A program made the position numbers and the translations under genes. Positions 33,226 to 43,313 of a stretch of 64,000 bases of DNA are shown in pieces. A model generated the notes under the pieces. That model was not told where the DNA came from. It did not search any database and saw only the letters and a list, made by a program, of their open reading frames with translations. Every line of letters starts with the position of its first letter. Position 1 is the stretch's first letter. Source of the DNA: Stappia indica (GTDB lineage Bacteria; Pseudomonadota; Alphaproteobacteria; Rhizobiales; Stappiaceae). The DNA is taken from positions 1,984,001-2,048,000 of the forward strand of contig NZ_CP046908.1 of the NCBI RefSeq assembly GCF_009789575.1, read 5' to 3'.

Positions 33226-34120
33226 GATCACATGCACGCGCGACGGCCGCAACCTCTTCTCCCACCTCCCGATTCCGGTCCGGCATATAGGCGACGACGA
33301 ACCGCAACGCGCTGAGCCGGGCCTCTTCCACGACCTTCAACGGCCGGATCCGCGAGCGAAAAAGATCGGCCTCGGCAATACGCACCGGCAGCACGCCGAT
33401 GCCGAACCCGTCGGCAACAAGATGCAGGACCGTCGACAGGCTGGCCGATCCGTGCAGGTCGGGCGGCGGCAGGTCCGGCGCGGCAAGCAGCCCCTCGAGC
33501 TCCCGAAACGGCGGCGTGCCCTTGGGAAAGGAGACGATGGTCTGCCGGGCCAGGTCGGTCAGCGTCAGCGGCTCGCCCGCCTCCGCATCCGCGCCTTCCT
33601 TGTCGGAGGCAGCCCCGTACCAGCCGAGCGGCTGGCGCTGCAGCGGCACCACGGCCGCCCCGCTCGGAACGCTCTCGCGCAGCATGATGGCGACATCCAG
33701 CCCGTCGTCGGCCAGCGCCAGGCCGAGTTCTCGCGAGGTATCGACCGACAGTTCGAAGCGAACCCGCTGATGGGCGCTTTTCAGCTGGTTGAGCAATTCG
33801 CTCAAGATCGTATGGACGATGGTCTCGGCAACGCCGATGCGGATCGTGCCGCTCAGCCCGCCGGGCCGCGTGATCTCCTGAATCAATCGGTCCCGCGCTG
33901 CGCTCAGCCGCTGCGCCTCCTCCAGGAAGCGGCGCCCGACCGGCGTCAGGCGGACCTGGCGGCGGCCACGGTCGAACAGTTGGATGCCGAGGCGCTTTTC
34001 CAGCGCCAGGACCCGGTTCGAGATCGCCGACTGCGAGAGCCCGTATTTCGCCGCAGCGGCGCGAAACCCGCCCGCCCGGACGATATCCTGGAGGATTTCC
34101 ACGTCCTTCAGCTCGAACAC
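33200..34120 (-). CDS. LysR-family transcriptional regulator
   Basis: A 306-residue LysR-type regulator. The N-terminal winged helix-turn-helix is GGFRAAAAKYGLSQSAISNRVLALEKRLGIQLFDRG. The periplasmic-binding-protein-like effector domain follows (GTIRIGVAETIVHT; LADDGLDVAIML). The start is GTG 34120 with GGGAGGAAC just upstream. It lies immediately upstream of the TRAP/amidase operon on the same strand and probably controls it. This layout differs from the usual divergent one. Confidence 0.88.
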   Translation of the reverse strand: MFELKDVEILQDIVRAGGFRAAAAKYGLSQSAISNRVLALEKRLGIQLFDRGRRQVRLTPVGRRFLEEAQRLSAARDRLIQEITRPGGLSGTIRIGVAETIVHTILSELLNQLKSAHQRVRFELSVDTSRELGLALADDGLDVAIMLRESVPSGAAVVPLQRQPLGWYGAASDKEGADAEAGEPLTLTDLARQTIVSFPKGTPPFRELEGLLAAPDLPPPDLHGSASLSTVLHLVADGFGIGVLPVRIAEADLFRSRIRPLKVVEEARLSALRFVVAYMPDRNREVGEEVAAVARACDQNDLERRS

Positions 34121-34322
34121 GTCAGTTCCTCCCTCGGCCGCGTCCAACGCGCGGACGGCGCATCCTCGTGGAACGCCGGAGCGGATTCAAGCGCCGCGCA
34201 GATCGCCCTCGCCGGCCGAACCTCCCGGCCTTGCGCTGGCAATGCCGGCTCGGAATGAATATCGTGCCGCAACCTGCCCGCCGCACCCGAACACCGGGCG
34301 CCCCACCGCGAGATCGGCACTC

Positions 34323-34952
34323 ATGACATCCGACCAGCTCGTCGCCTTCGCCACCTTCGCCTTCGTCGCCTCGGTGACGCCAGGCCCCAACAACGTGCTG
34401 CTGACGGCCATCGGCGGTTCTGCCGGCTTTCGCAAAGGCATGCCGACCCTGTGGGGCATCGTCTTCGGCTTCGCCGCGATGATCTTCGCCCTTGCCGTCG
34501 GCCTCGGCGGCACGGTCTTCACCCTGCCTCATGTGATGGACGCGATCCGCATCGTCGGCCTCGTCGTGCTCCTGTGGCTCGCCTGGAAGATCGGCTCGGC
34601 CCCGGTCGGCAGGTCGGAGGGCACGACGGCGACAGAGGGCAAGCCGGTGGAGCGGCGCGGCAGCTTCGTCGGCGCCGCCCTGTTCCAGTGGGTCAACCCC
34701 AAGGCCTGGCTGATCGCCGCCGGCGCCATCGGCACCTACATGCATCCCGGCAGCGGCAGCGTGCTGCAGCAGGCCGGCATTCTCGCCGGCGTCTTCATCC
34801 TTGCCGCTGCCCTCGGCTGCCTGCCCTGGCTCGCATTCGGCGCGGCCGTCGGCGAGCTTCTCAAGCAGCCGCGCGCGGCTCGCCTCTTCAATATCGCGAT
34901 GGCGGTGCTGCTCGTCGCCTCGATGATCCCGGTCGTTCTCGACGCCGGGTGA
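34323..34952 (+). CDS. LysE/RhtB-family amino-acid exporter
   Basis: A 209-residue inner-membrane protein with five to six hydrophobic segments and the family signature FVASVTPGPNNVLLT at residues 14-28, plus GIVFGFAAMIF and FQWVNPKAWLIA. It exports amino acids or small derivatives. It is divergent from the LysR gene across about 200 bases, so it could also be under LysR control. Substrate not predictable. Confidence 0.9.
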   Translation: MTSDQLVAFATFAFVASVTPGPNNVLLTAIGGSAGFRKGMPTLWGIVFGFAAMIFALAVGLGGTVFTLPHVMDAIRIVGLVVLLWLAWKIGSAPVGRSEGTTATEGKPVERRGSFVGAALFQWVNPKAWLIAAGAIGTYMHPGSGSVLQQAGILAGVFILAAALGCLPWLAFGAAVGELLKQPRAARLFNIAMAVLLVASMIPVVLDAG

Positions 34953-34988
34953 TCCGGGGAGGCGAGACCGCCTCCCCGTCACCTCGGA

Positions 34989-36923
34989 TCAGAGCCCGCG
35001 CCCCATCGCCGTGGACAGCCGGCGCGCGAAGGCGACCGGATCCGCCGGTACCTCGCCGTCAAGGATCAGCGCCTGGTCGAGCAGCAGCCAGGCGGTATCT
35101 GCAAGCTTGCCCTTGTCGCCGCTGCCGGCCAGCGCCGAGGAAAGACGCGACAGCAGTTCGTGCGAAGGGTTGAACTCCAGCACCGGCGCAAGGCGCGCAC
35201 GCCCGTCGCCCTGCCGCGACATCAGCTTCTCGAACTGCCGGTCGGGCCCATGCTCGGGGGCGACGAGGCAGACCGGGCTTTCGGCGAGCCGCGAGGAACT
35301 GCGCACCTCCGATACCCGCTCGCCGAGCGTCTCCTTCAGGAACGCGGTGACCAGTCCGATATCGGTATCGCCGGCCTCGGCCTTCTTGTCGGCATCGGAC
35401 TTCGCCTCGCTGACAGGGATGCTATCGAGCTCCGCTGCCCCTTGTGTGATCGAGCGGAACGGCTTGCCCTCGAAGCCTTCCACCATCTGCACCCAGAACG
35501 CATCGACCGGATCGGAGAGGTACAGCACCTCGACGCCGCGGGCACGGAAGCCCTCCAGATGCGGGCTGGCGGCAATCGCCTCCTGGCTCGCGCCGGTCGC
35601 GTAATAGATCTGGGTCTGGTTTTCCTTCAGGTCCGCCACATAGTCGGACAGCGAACGCCAGCTCTGCCCGTTGTCGCGGCTGCTGCGGAAACGGGCGAGG
35701 CCGAGGAGCTTTTCCTTGCGCTCGAAGTCCTCGTAGATCCCTTCCTTCAGCACCGGGCCGAAGGTCTCCCAGACCTTCTCATAGGCAGCGGCATCGCTTT
35801 CCGACAGTTTCTGCAGGTCCCCGAGCAGCCGGTTGGTCACGCCCTTGCGGATCGCATCCAGCACCGGATTGTGCTGCAGCATCTCGCGCGACAAGTTTAG
35901 CGGCAGGTCGGAGGAATCGATGACGCCGCGCACGAAGCGCAGCCACGCCGGCAAGAGGTCGACGTCGTCGGCGATGAACACCCGGCGGACATAGAGCTTC
36001 ACCCGTCCCTTGCGGTCGGGGTCGAACAGGTCGAACGGCTTCATCGACGGCACGAACAGCAGCACGGAATATTCGTGCCGCCCTTCCGCCCGGTAGTGGA
36101 CGGTCATCGCCGGCTCGTCGAACTGTCCCGACACATGGCCGTAGAACTCGCGATACTCCTCCTCGCCGATCTCGGACTTCGAACGCGTCCACAGCGCGGT
36201 GCCGTCGGCAAGGCGGCGCGGCTCGCTCTCCTCACCGTCCTCCGCTGGCGGCACGGCCAGCGTGATCGGCACCGGCACATGCGCGGAGTAGGCGCGCACG
36301 ATCCGCTCGATGGTGGCAGGCCGCGCATAGGAGGCGGCATCGTCCTTGAGATGCAGGATCACGCGGGTTCCGCGCGCGGGCACGTCCGCATCGTCCCCGG
36401 CCGGCTCCACCGTGAAGGCGCCGAGCCCATCCGAGCTCCACTGCCAGGCCTCGCTGCTGCCCGCGGCCCGGCTCACCACGTCCACCTTCTCCGCCACCAT
36501 GAAGGCGGAATAGAAGCCGACGCCGAACTGGCCGATCAGCGCCGTCCCGTCCTTGCCCTCGCCCAGCCGGTCCATGAACGCCTTGGTGCCGGAGCGGGCA
36601 ATGGTGCCGAGATTGTCGATCAGCTCCTGCCGGGTCATGCCCGAACCGTTGTCGGACACCACCAGCCTGCGGCCCGCTTCGTCCGCCTCAAGGCGAATGC
36701 CGAACTCCGGATCCTCGCCCAGAAGCGCAGGATCGGTGAGAGCGGCATGCCGCAATCGCTCGCACGCATCGGCCGCGTTGGAAATCAGCTCGCGAAGGAA
36801 GATGTCCTTGTTGGAGTAGACCGAGTGCACCATGAGATGGAGCAACCGCGCGACCTCCGCCTGGAAGGCGTGGCTCTGCGGCGCCTCGGTGCCTGCCCCT
36901 GTCGTGTTCGGCTCGCTACTCAT
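34989..36923 (-). CDS. htpG: Molecular chaperone HtpG (Hsp90)
   Basis: A 644-residue Hsp90 homologue. ATP-binding N domain: NKDIFLRELISNAADACERLR, GSGMTRQELIDNLGTIARSG and GQFGVGFYSAFMVAE. Middle domain: VRRVFIADDVDLLPAWLRFVRG and SSDLPLNLSREMLQ. The C-terminal dimerisation domain is complete, and length is normal for the family. Start ATG 36923 is chosen over a longer open frame. A heat-shock-type promoter may lie at 37012-37040. Confidence 0.97.
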   Translation of the reverse strand: MSSEPNTTGAGTEAPQSHAFQAEVARLLHLMVHSVYSNKDIFLRELISNAADACERLRHAALTDPALLGEDPEFGIRLEADEAGRRLVVSDNGSGMTRQELIDNLGTIARSGTKAFMDRLGEGKDGTALIGQFGVGFYSAFMVAEKVDVVSRAAGSSEAWQWSSDGLGAFTVEPAGDDADVPARGTRVILHLKDDAASYARPATIERIVRAYSAHVPVPITLAVPPAEDGEESEPRRLADGTALWTRSKSEIGEEEYREFYGHVSGQFDEPAMTVHYRAEGRHEYSVLLFVPSMKPFDLFDPDRKGRVKLYVRRVFIADDVDLLPAWLRFVRGVIDSSDLPLNLSREMLQHNPVLDAIRKGVTNRLLGDLQKLSESDAAAYEKVWETFGPVLKEGIYEDFERKEKLLGLARFRSSRDNGQSWRSLSDYVADLKENQTQIYYATGASQEAIAASPHLEGFRARGVEVLYLSDPVDAFWVQMVEGFEGKPFRSITQGAAELDSIPVSEAKSDADKKAEAGDTDIGLVTAFLKETLGERVSEVRSSSRLAESPVCLVAPEHGPDRQFEKLMSRQGDGRARLAPVLEFNPSHELLSRLSSALAGSGDKGKLADTAWLLLDQALILDGEVPADPVAFARRLSTAMGRGL

Positions 36924-37011
36924 TGGTTCTGACTGCCCCGTACGCTCGTAAATGTCTGAGGGTGAAACGCCGTCGCGCCGGACCGGACCGGCAGATGCTA
37001 AGGCGGCTGAG

Positions 37012-37040
37012 ATATCGGCTTGCGATGCGGCGAAATCAAG
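37012..37040 (-). promoter_or_regulatory. Possible heat-shock (sigma-32) promoter of htpG
   Basis: On the minus strand CTTGAT is followed after about 15 bases by GCCGATAT, close to the CTTGAAA/CCCCATNT pattern. It is about 90 bases before the htpG start and overlaps the end of the upstream gene. Confidence 0.35.
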
Positions 37041-37863
37041 CACCCTGGCCGCCGGCGGGGCCCGCCGCAGGACCGGACGGCGAAGATCCGGGCCACACGC
37101 CTTCCTCCTGCGCCACGCGCTTGAGCAGCGACGGCCGGTCGGTGACGATGCCGTTGACGCCCATCCGGATCAGCCGGCGCATCTCCTCTTCCTCGTCGAT
37201 GGTCCACACATGCACGGCAATGCCCCTGGCGTTGCAGTGTCGCACGAAACCGGAGGTGGCGAGCGGGACGCCGTATTGCGAAAGCGGGATCTGCGCGCAG
37301 GCGACGTCGGGCGCGGGCACCGGCATGCCCCAGGCGCCGAAGCGCAGGGCGGTCACCGCGCGCGGCCCGCTGCTGAGGCAGACCCTGTCGCCGAAACGGG
37401 CGCGGACCGCACGCAGCCTCGTATCGGAAAACGAGGCGATGCAGACCCGTTCCAGGCACGCCATGCGCTCCAGCAGGTCGAGCGTAGGCTGCAGCGCCTG
37501 GTCGGTCTTGATGTCGATGTTGAAGCGCATCTCCGGAAAGCTTTCCAGCGCTTCGGCAAGGGTCAGCAGCGGCTCGCCGCCCTGCATGCGCACGCCGGCC
37601 AGATCCGACATGACCAGCGAGGAGACGACGCCCTGCCCGTCCGTCGTGCGCTCCAGCGTATCGTCGTGAAAGACGACCACCCGCTCGTCGCGCGAGGCCT
37701 GCACATCGATCTCGATATAGCGGTAGCCGAGTTCGGCCGCGGCGGAAAACGCCTGCCGGCTGTTCTCCGGGTTCTCCAGCCCGCCGCCGCGATGGGCGAG
37801 CGCGTGGAACCCCGGCTCTGCCAGATAGGGATGCACGAACCCCTTCGACCGCGCCGCGCTCAT
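37036..37863 (-). CDS. Glycerophosphodiester phosphodiesterase
   Basis: A 275-residue GDPD-type enzyme hydrolysing glycerophosphodiesters to glycerol-3-phosphate and an alcohol. The catalytic pair is in AHRGGGLENPENS (His, Glu) and YIEIDVQASRDERVVVFHDDTL (Glu, Asp, His); the late VHVWTIDEEEEMRRLIRMGV and GIVTDRP complete the family pattern. No signal peptide, so cytoplasmic (UgpQ-like). It overlaps the oxidoreductase stop by 4 bases (ATGA). It could release choline or ethanolamine from lipid head groups. Confidence 0.92.
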   Translation of the reverse strand: MSAARSKGFVHPYLAEPGFHALAHRGGGLENPENSRQAFSAAAELGYRYIEIDVQASRDERVVVFHDDTLERTTDGQGVVSSLVMSDLAGVRMQGGEPLLTLAEALESFPEMRFNIDIKTDQALQPTLDLLERMACLERVCIASFSDTRLRAVRARFGDRVCLSSGPRAVTALRFGAWGMPVPAPDVACAQIPLSQYGVPLATSGFVRHCNARGIAVHVWTIDEEEEMRRLIRMGVNGIVTDRPSLLKRVAQEEGVWPGSSPSGPAAGPAGGQGA

Positions 37864-38906
37864 GCCCAGCGCCCGTCGGGATCGAGCGCGATCCGCCGTC
37901 CCAGCCGGGCAGAGGCATGCGCCGCCTCGATGAGGCCGATCACCTGCGCCGCCGAGGCCATGGTCACCGGGACCTCGCCTCCGGTCTCGATGGCCTGCCG
38001 CATGCGCTCGTAGAAGGTCAGCCAGCGCCCGCGCTCGCAGGGAACCGCGCGGCGGCTTCCGTCCGGGGCAACGATCTCGCCCTGCTGCACCTCCGGCTCG
38101 ACGCCGAACTGCGGATCGAAAGGCGTCACGCCGGCCTTCAGCTGATCTTCCTGCACGTCGAGCCCCTGCTTGCGGAACGTGCCAAGGATCCCTTCGATGC
38201 GGAACCGGTCGCGCGGCGCGGCAGCAATCAGCGAAACGCCGAGCGACAGCCGCATTCGGCCCAGCCCCATCAGCAGCTCGAACCCGTCATCCGTCACGCC
38301 GCCCTGCCGCTGGGTGAAGACATCCGCCTGGAGCCAGTCCGGCATGCCGACCAGTTGCAGCGCCTGGTCGACGAGGTGGGAGCCGAGATCGTAGAGATTT
38401 CCGGAGGCCGGCGCCGGCCGGTCGCGCCAGCGGTCCGCCACCTGCGGCCGGAACCGGTCCCACACGAGACGCAGCGCCGCCACCTCGCCCAGCTCGCCGC
38501 TCTCCAGCAGGCGCCGTGCGGTCAGGAAATCGCTGTCCCAGCGGCGGTTGTGATAGACGGCGAGCTTGAGGCCCTTCTCGCCCGCAAGCGCCGCCAGCTG
38601 CTCCGCCTCGGCGCGGGTCGGCGTCGCCGGCTTGTCGACGACCACATGGCGGCCTGCCTCGAGCGCGGCGCGCACCTGCGGGACATGCAGCACGTTCGGG
38701 GTCACGATGACGACGAGGTCGATGTCGGACCGCGCCAGCAGTGCGCCAAGATCGGGAACAACGGCCGCTTGCGGGAAGTCTGCCTCGACCTCCTCACCTC
38801 GCGAAGTCGCCACCGCGGCGACCTCCATGCCGGCAGCGGCAACGAGCGGTGCGTGCAGATACCGCCCCGCCGCTCCATACCCAGAAAAGCCGACCCGCAG
38901 GCCCAT
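37860..38906 (-). CDS. Gfo/Idh/MocA-family oxidoreductase
   Basis: A 348-residue NAD(P)-dependent oxidoreductase. The Rossmann start is RVGFSGYGAAGRYLHAPL; GRHVVVDKPATPT carries the conserved Lys and the second domain includes NLYDLGSHLVDQAL with the catalytic-type His. Start ATG 38906. It forms a two-gene unit with the glycerophosphodiesterase. The substrate, probably a sugar or polyol, cannot be specified. Confidence 0.88.
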   Translation of the reverse strand: MGLRVGFSGYGAAGRYLHAPLVAAAGMEVAAVATSRGEEVEADFPQAAVVPDLGALLARSDIDLVVIVTPNVLHVPQVRAALEAGRHVVVDKPATPTRAEAEQLAALAGEKGLKLAVYHNRRWDSDFLTARRLLESGELGEVAALRLVWDRFRPQVADRWRDRPAPASGNLYDLGSHLVDQALQLVGMPDWLQADVFTQRQGGVTDDGFELLMGLGRMRLSLGVSLIAAAPRDRFRIEGILGTFRKQGLDVQEDQLKAGVTPFDPQFGVEPEVQQGEIVAPDGSRRAVPCERGRWLTFYERMRQAIETGGEVPVTMASAAQVIGLIEAAHASARLGRRIALDPDGRWA

Positions 38907-39113
38907 GTCGCTCCACTCCCGTCTCGCCTCGCGCCGGGATCTTGGGAAAAAGCACCGCCAAGGGCAACCCGCCAGCCGGTTTTTGCCGTGCTGATTGACC
39001 TCGATGTCGGATTGGGCTGCAATCGCAGAACGGTGAAGGACAGGCACTATCGGCTGGACGGGCAGCGCGCCCGCGGCTAGTTCACACCGTCCGACCGCAG
39101 AAGGAACCTGTTC

Positions 39114-41276
39114 ATGCGCCTCCTGCAGGGCATCGCCCTCATCGCATGTCTCGGCATCGCGCAGATGCTCGGCGCTGCGTCCGCCCTTGCCGCGGAGCGG
39201 CTGGCTCTGGTCATCGGCAATGGCGGCTATTCCGGCGCTGCCATGACGCCGCTGAAGAACCCGGTCAACGACGCGGCGCTGATCGCCGATACGCTGCGCC
39301 AGGCCGGCTTTGCGGTCGAGACGGTGCTCGACGCGGACCTGCGGACCATGAAAGGGGCGGTCCGAGACTTCACCAGGCGCCTTGGGGAGGCCGGCGAGGG
39401 CTCGATCGCAGCCGTCTATTATTCCGGTCACGGCTTCCAGGCCGGAGGGCGCAACTATCTTGCTCCCATCGGCGCGGACCTGCAGGACGAGGTGGATGCG
39501 GAATTCGAGGCCCTTGCCGTGGACTGGGTGCTGTCCGCGGTCGAGGACGCGCACAAGGGCGCCAACATCGTCATTCTCGACGCCTGCCGGAACACCGCGC
39601 TCAGCCGCTCCGTCGGCGCCGGCGGGCTCGCCCTGCTGAACAGCACGCCGCGCGGCAGCTTCATTTCCTTCGCCACCGCCCCCGGCAGCACGGCAGCCGA
39701 TGGCGCCGGTCTTAACAGTCCCTACACCTCGGCCATCGCCGCCGAACTGCTGACGCCCGGCCGCAGCATCGAAGCCGTTTTCAAGGCGGTCCGCCTGCGT
39801 GTGGTGGAAGCGACCGGCGGCGACCAGGTGCCCTGGGATCACTCCTCGTTGACCTCGGAGATCGTCTTCGTGCCCGATGCGGCGGCCGGTGGGCCCGCAG
39901 CGATCGCGAGCGCGGCACCTGGCTCCGACGTCCAGCTCGAGCTGCAGCTGTGGAACGACGTGAAGGACAGCGGCTCGGCCGACCAGATCCGCAGCTATCT
40001 CGACCGTTTCCCGAACGGCGCCTTTGCCACGCTCGCGAAAACCCGCCTGGAGGAGGCCGAGACCGGCAGCGGAGACGACAGGATCGGGCAACTCTTCGCC
40101 CAGCTCGCCAGCCGCTCGCTGATCGTCGACACCCCGACCCAGCCGCACGAATTCTACTCGAACGCCCGTCTCAAGGAGATCCGCGGCGACTATCCCGGTG
40201 CGCGGCAGGACTACCTCAAATATTTCGCCTTCGGCATGCCGCAGGTCGACCCGCATCTGCGCTTCCAGTCGGTGCTGCGGGTGCAGGAAGGACGGGCCGG
40301 CGCGCTGGAGATCTACCGCTCCCTGTCGCAGGGACGGAACGATCCCACCACGCTGTTCGCCGAAATCCTGCTGGAGGAGCGCGACGAGCGCGTCCGCCGG
40401 CTCGGTGCGTTCCTGGACGCCTATCCGGACTTCTCGCCGGCGCTCTATGCCCTGTCCCAGGACTACAGCCAGACGCGGCTCGGCCAGCAGTCGGCGACCG
40501 ACAAGGCGCGCGAGCGCGATCTCCTCGACCGCTTCATGGCCGCCGTCGAGGACGGCCGCTTCCTTGGCTACTATCTCGACCAGCAGATGGCCGCCGAGCA
40601 GGTCGAGGACGCCAGGACCCGCCTTGCTGCCCTCTCCTTCATCAACCCGGCGGCGCTCGCCAACCCGGTACGCCTCAACGCCATGCGCTCCAACCAGGGC
40701 TGGATGCTGACCCTCGCGATCGCCGACCGGACACGGGAGATCTTCGTGAAACTGCCGGGCGGCGAACCGCGCTCGACCGGCTTCGTCAATGGTGCGGTCG
40801 ATCCCTCGACCGGCGCACCGATCCCCTATCCGGCCTTCGAGCTTCCCGGAAATGCCGGCGATACCGCCATCGAGGTGAGCTATCTCGACATCCATGGCGA
40901 GATGCAGGGCCCGTTCTCCGTCAGCTTCACGCCGGGCGATGCGCTCGTCTCGGGCCAGAAGGACATCCTCGAGCGGCTGAGCACCGGATGGCTCGCCTTC
41001 CGCGACTGGGACGGCCGCAAGCTGCTCTATTTCACCCACCTGATCAGCTATCGCTGCGCGATCCAGGAAGTCCGCTACGCCCTCGACAGCGACACCCCGA
41101 ACCAGGTTTTCGATACCGGTCCTTGCGATCCGGACAACCCGCACGCCATCCCGGCGTCCGGGCCCGGCTCCACCGTCCATGTCGACATTCCCGCCGCCAC
41201 CTCCTTCGTCTCGGTGGAGCTGTTCTATCGCGACGGCACTCGGTCCGGCGTCAAGCGCTTCGACGCCGGCCAATGA
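39114..41276 (+). CDS. Secreted caspase-family (peptidase C14) protein
   Basis: A 720-residue exported protein with signal peptide (cleavage near residue 27, SALAAERL). Residues 28-260 form a caspase-like domain. The catalytic dyad is His106 in VYYSGHGFQAGG and Cys158 in VILDACRNTAL, and the domain opens with LALVIGNGGYS. The remaining 450 residues hold a helical repeat-like part (SYLDRFPNGAFATLAKTRL resembles a TPR/SEL1-type unit) and a beta-rich tail. It is the first of three same-strand genes with a CHASE2 cyclase and a secreted FecR-like protein. Protease activity and targets are inferred. Confidence 0.9.
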   Translation: MRLLQGIALIACLGIAQMLGAASALAAERLALVIGNGGYSGAAMTPLKNPVNDAALIADTLRQAGFAVETVLDADLRTMKGAVRDFTRRLGEAGEGSIAAVYYSGHGFQAGGRNYLAPIGADLQDEVDAEFEALAVDWVLSAVEDAHKGANIVILDACRNTALSRSVGAGGLALLNSTPRGSFISFATAPGSTAADGAGLNSPYTSAIAAELLTPGRSIEAVFKAVRLRVVEATGGDQVPWDHSSLTSEIVFVPDAAAGGPAAIASAAPGSDVQLELQLWNDVKDSGSADQIRSYLDRFPNGAFATLAKTRLEEAETGSGDDRIGQLFAQLASRSLIVDTPTQPHEFYSNARLKEIRGDYPGARQDYLKYFAFGMPQVDPHLRFQSVLRVQEGRAGALEIYRSLSQGRNDPTTLFAEILLEERDERVRRLGAFLDAYPDFSPALYALSQDYSQTRLGQQSATDKARERDLLDRFMAAVEDGRFLGYYLDQQMAAEQVEDARTRLAALSFINPAALANPVRLNAMRSNQGWMLTLAIADRTREIFVKLPGGEPRSTGFVNGAVDPSTGAPIPYPAFELPGNAGDTAIEVSYLDIHGEMQGPFSVSFTPGDALVSGQKDILERLSTGWLAFRDWDGRKLLYFTHLISYRCAIQEVRYALDSDTPNQVFDTGPCDPDNPHAIPASGPGSTVHVDIPAATSFVSVELFYRDGTRSGVKRFDAGQ

Positions 41277-41316
41277 TGCAAGTGCCCGACCGCAGGCCAG
41301 ATCACGGGAGACGCAA

Positions 41317-43278
41317 GTGACGATGCGGCCCGAACGTCGGGGCGGATGGCAGCTGGAGGTCGCGGCCGTCGTCCTTGCCTCGCTGCTCGCCCTGCTCGCG
41401 GCCTCGCGGCTCGACCCGCTTGCCGGAGACATCGCCGTTTCCTTCGCACCCTCGCCGCCGAGCGAAACCCTGTCCCAGATCGTCGTCGCCGTGGTGACGG
41501 AAGACACGCTCGCCACCTTCCCCTATCGCTCGCCCATCGACCGGGAGTTCCTTGCAAGCCTCGTCAGACGCCTTGACGAGGCGGGAGCTGCCGCTGTCGG
41601 CATCGACATCCTGCTCGACCAGCCAAGCCTGCCGCACAAGGACAAGGCGCTGTTCTCCGCCATCGACGACGCCTCCCTTCCCGTCGTGCTCGCCTATGCC
41701 ACCGCAGCCGACGGGCTGACCGATCGGCAGGCCGCGTTCGCCGCAAAGAATGTCGCCAGCCGCAGGCACGGGCTGATCGCCCTGCCGCGCGACGAGATCG
41801 ACGGCGTCGTCCGCCACCTGCCGCGAGAGCGGTCCGAACACGGCGAGACCACACGCACTTTCACGCAGGCTCTGGCGGAGGCAGCCGCAGCGAACCGCGA
41901 CAGCGCGAACGGGACGCGATCCCGCATCCTCTACGGCAATGGCGCGCAGGCACCGGAGAACGGCGCGCCCGGTCCCTTCGCGCTCTATCCCGCACATCTC
42001 GTACCGCTGCTCCCGGACGCGTGGTTCGCCGGCAAGATCGTCCTTGTCGGCACGGACCTGCCGACCATCGACCGGCACCCAACGCCGATGGTCGCTGGCC
42101 GGGGCAGCGCCGCCGGTACCATTCCCGGCGTCGTCATTCACGCGCATATCCTTGCCCAGCGCCTTGCCGGGCTCTCGCTGCCCGCCTCGCCGCCCTGGCT
42201 GCGGATCGCGGCGACCCTGGCGCTTGCCGGCCTTGCCGCGCTGGCGCTTTCGCTGCCCTTCCCTCCGCGCCGGCTGGTCCTGCTGCTGGCCCTCGGCCTT
42301 GCCGCCTATGCGGGCCTGGCCGCCTGGCTTGTCGCCAGCGGCACATGGCTGCCGCCGCTGGTCGCCCCGCCCCTTGCCGCGCTTGCCACCGCCGGCCTGC
42401 TCGCCTGGCGGCGATGGCAGACGGAGCGCTCGGAGCGGGCGTTCCTGCGCCTTGCCTTCTCCCGCTATGTCAGTCCCCCGGTGGTGGAGCGCATTGCCAG
42501 CGGGCGGCTGGCGCTGGAACTCGGCGGCGAGAAGCGCAAGGTCACCTACCTCTTTACGGATCTGGAAGGCTTCACCAGCCTATCGGAGCAGCTCGAACCC
42601 TCCGCCCTGACCGACATCCTCAACCCCTATCTCGACGAGATGTGCCGGCTGATGACCGAGCACGGGGCAACCATCGACAAGATCATCGGCGATGCCGTCG
42701 TCGGCTTTTTCGGTGCACCCGACGACGATCCGGAGCAGGAGGCTCATGCTGTCGCCCTTGCCCTTGCTCTCGACGATTTCGCGCAAGGTTACCGGCTCAA
42801 GGTCGCCGCTCGCGGCATCCATCTCGGCGCGACCCGGATCGGCCTGCACACAGGGGAGGCGGTGATCGGCAATTTCGGCGGCAGCCGCTTCTTCGATTAC
42901 ACCGGCATCGGCGACACGGTGAACACGGCCGCGCGGCTGGAAGGCGCCAACCGGTTCCTCGGCACCCGCATCCTGATGAGCGAGACCGTGGCCGCCCGCT
43001 GCCCGGCAAGCGACTGCCGACCGGCGGCCGATCTCGTTCTCAAGGGGCGCAGCGCTCCCCTGCCCTGTTTCGAGCCTCTTGCGGCCCGCCAGCGGGACCC
43101 GGCATGGCGCTCCGCCTATCGCAAGGCCTTCGCGGCGATGCGCGCCGGCGATGCCAATGCCGCGAGCCTTTTCGAGGCCTCATTGCAGCTACGGCCCGAC
43201 GATCCGCTGGCGCTGCTGCATCTTCGCCGCTTGCAGGCCGGCGAGAGCGGGGCCACACTGGTTCTCGAGGGCAAGTGA
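41317..43278 (+). CDS. CHASE2-domain membrane adenylate/guanylate cyclase
   Basis: A 653-residue class III nucleotide cyclase. After an N-terminal membrane segment (residues 14-29), residues about 35-285 form a periplasmic CHASE2 sensor (VVAVVTEDTLATFPYRSPIDREFL; AVGIDILLDQ). Three membrane segments follow (297-313, 318-340, 345-364). The cyclase domain (about 400-590) keeps both metal-binding Asp residues: Asp415 in YLFTDLEGFTSL and Asp459 in IIGDAVVGFFG. Start GTG 41317 has GGGAG 6 bases upstream. It is 40 bases after the caspase-like gene. It probably makes cAMP in response to a periplasmic signal. Confidence 0.93.
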   Translation: MTMRPERRGGWQLEVAAVVLASLLALLAASRLDPLAGDIAVSFAPSPPSETLSQIVVAVVTEDTLATFPYRSPIDREFLASLVRRLDEAGAAAVGIDILLDQPSLPHKDKALFSAIDDASLPVVLAYATAADGLTDRQAAFAAKNVASRRHGLIALPRDEIDGVVRHLPRERSEHGETTRTFTQALAEAAAANRDSANGTRSRILYGNGAQAPENGAPGPFALYPAHLVPLLPDAWFAGKIVLVGTDLPTIDRHPTPMVAGRGSAAGTIPGVVIHAHILAQRLAGLSLPASPPWLRIAATLALAGLAALALSLPFPPRRLVLLLALGLAAYAGLAAWLVASGTWLPPLVAPPLAALATAGLLAWRRWQTERSERAFLRLAFSRYVSPPVVERIASGRLALELGGEKRKVTYLFTDLEGFTSLSEQLEPSALTDILNPYLDEMCRLMTEHGATIDKIIGDAVVGFFGAPDDDPEQEAHAVALALALDDFAQGYRLKVAARGIHLGATRIGLHTGEAVIGNFGGSRFFDYTGIGDTVNTAARLEGANRFLGTRILMSETVAARCPASDCRPAADLVLKGRSAPLPCFEPLAARQRDPAWRSAYRKAFAAMRAGDANAASLFEASLQLRPDDPLALLHLRRLQAGESGATLVLEGK

Positions 43279-43313
43279 GGCAGACGAGGACATCTTCGCG
43301 CTCGCAAGAAGAC

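Noticed and set aside
37860-41516. A 1218-residue open frame on the minus strand
   Set aside because: Its C-terminal third is the real oxidoreductase (start 38906). The rest is antisense to the caspase-like gene and shows no domain.
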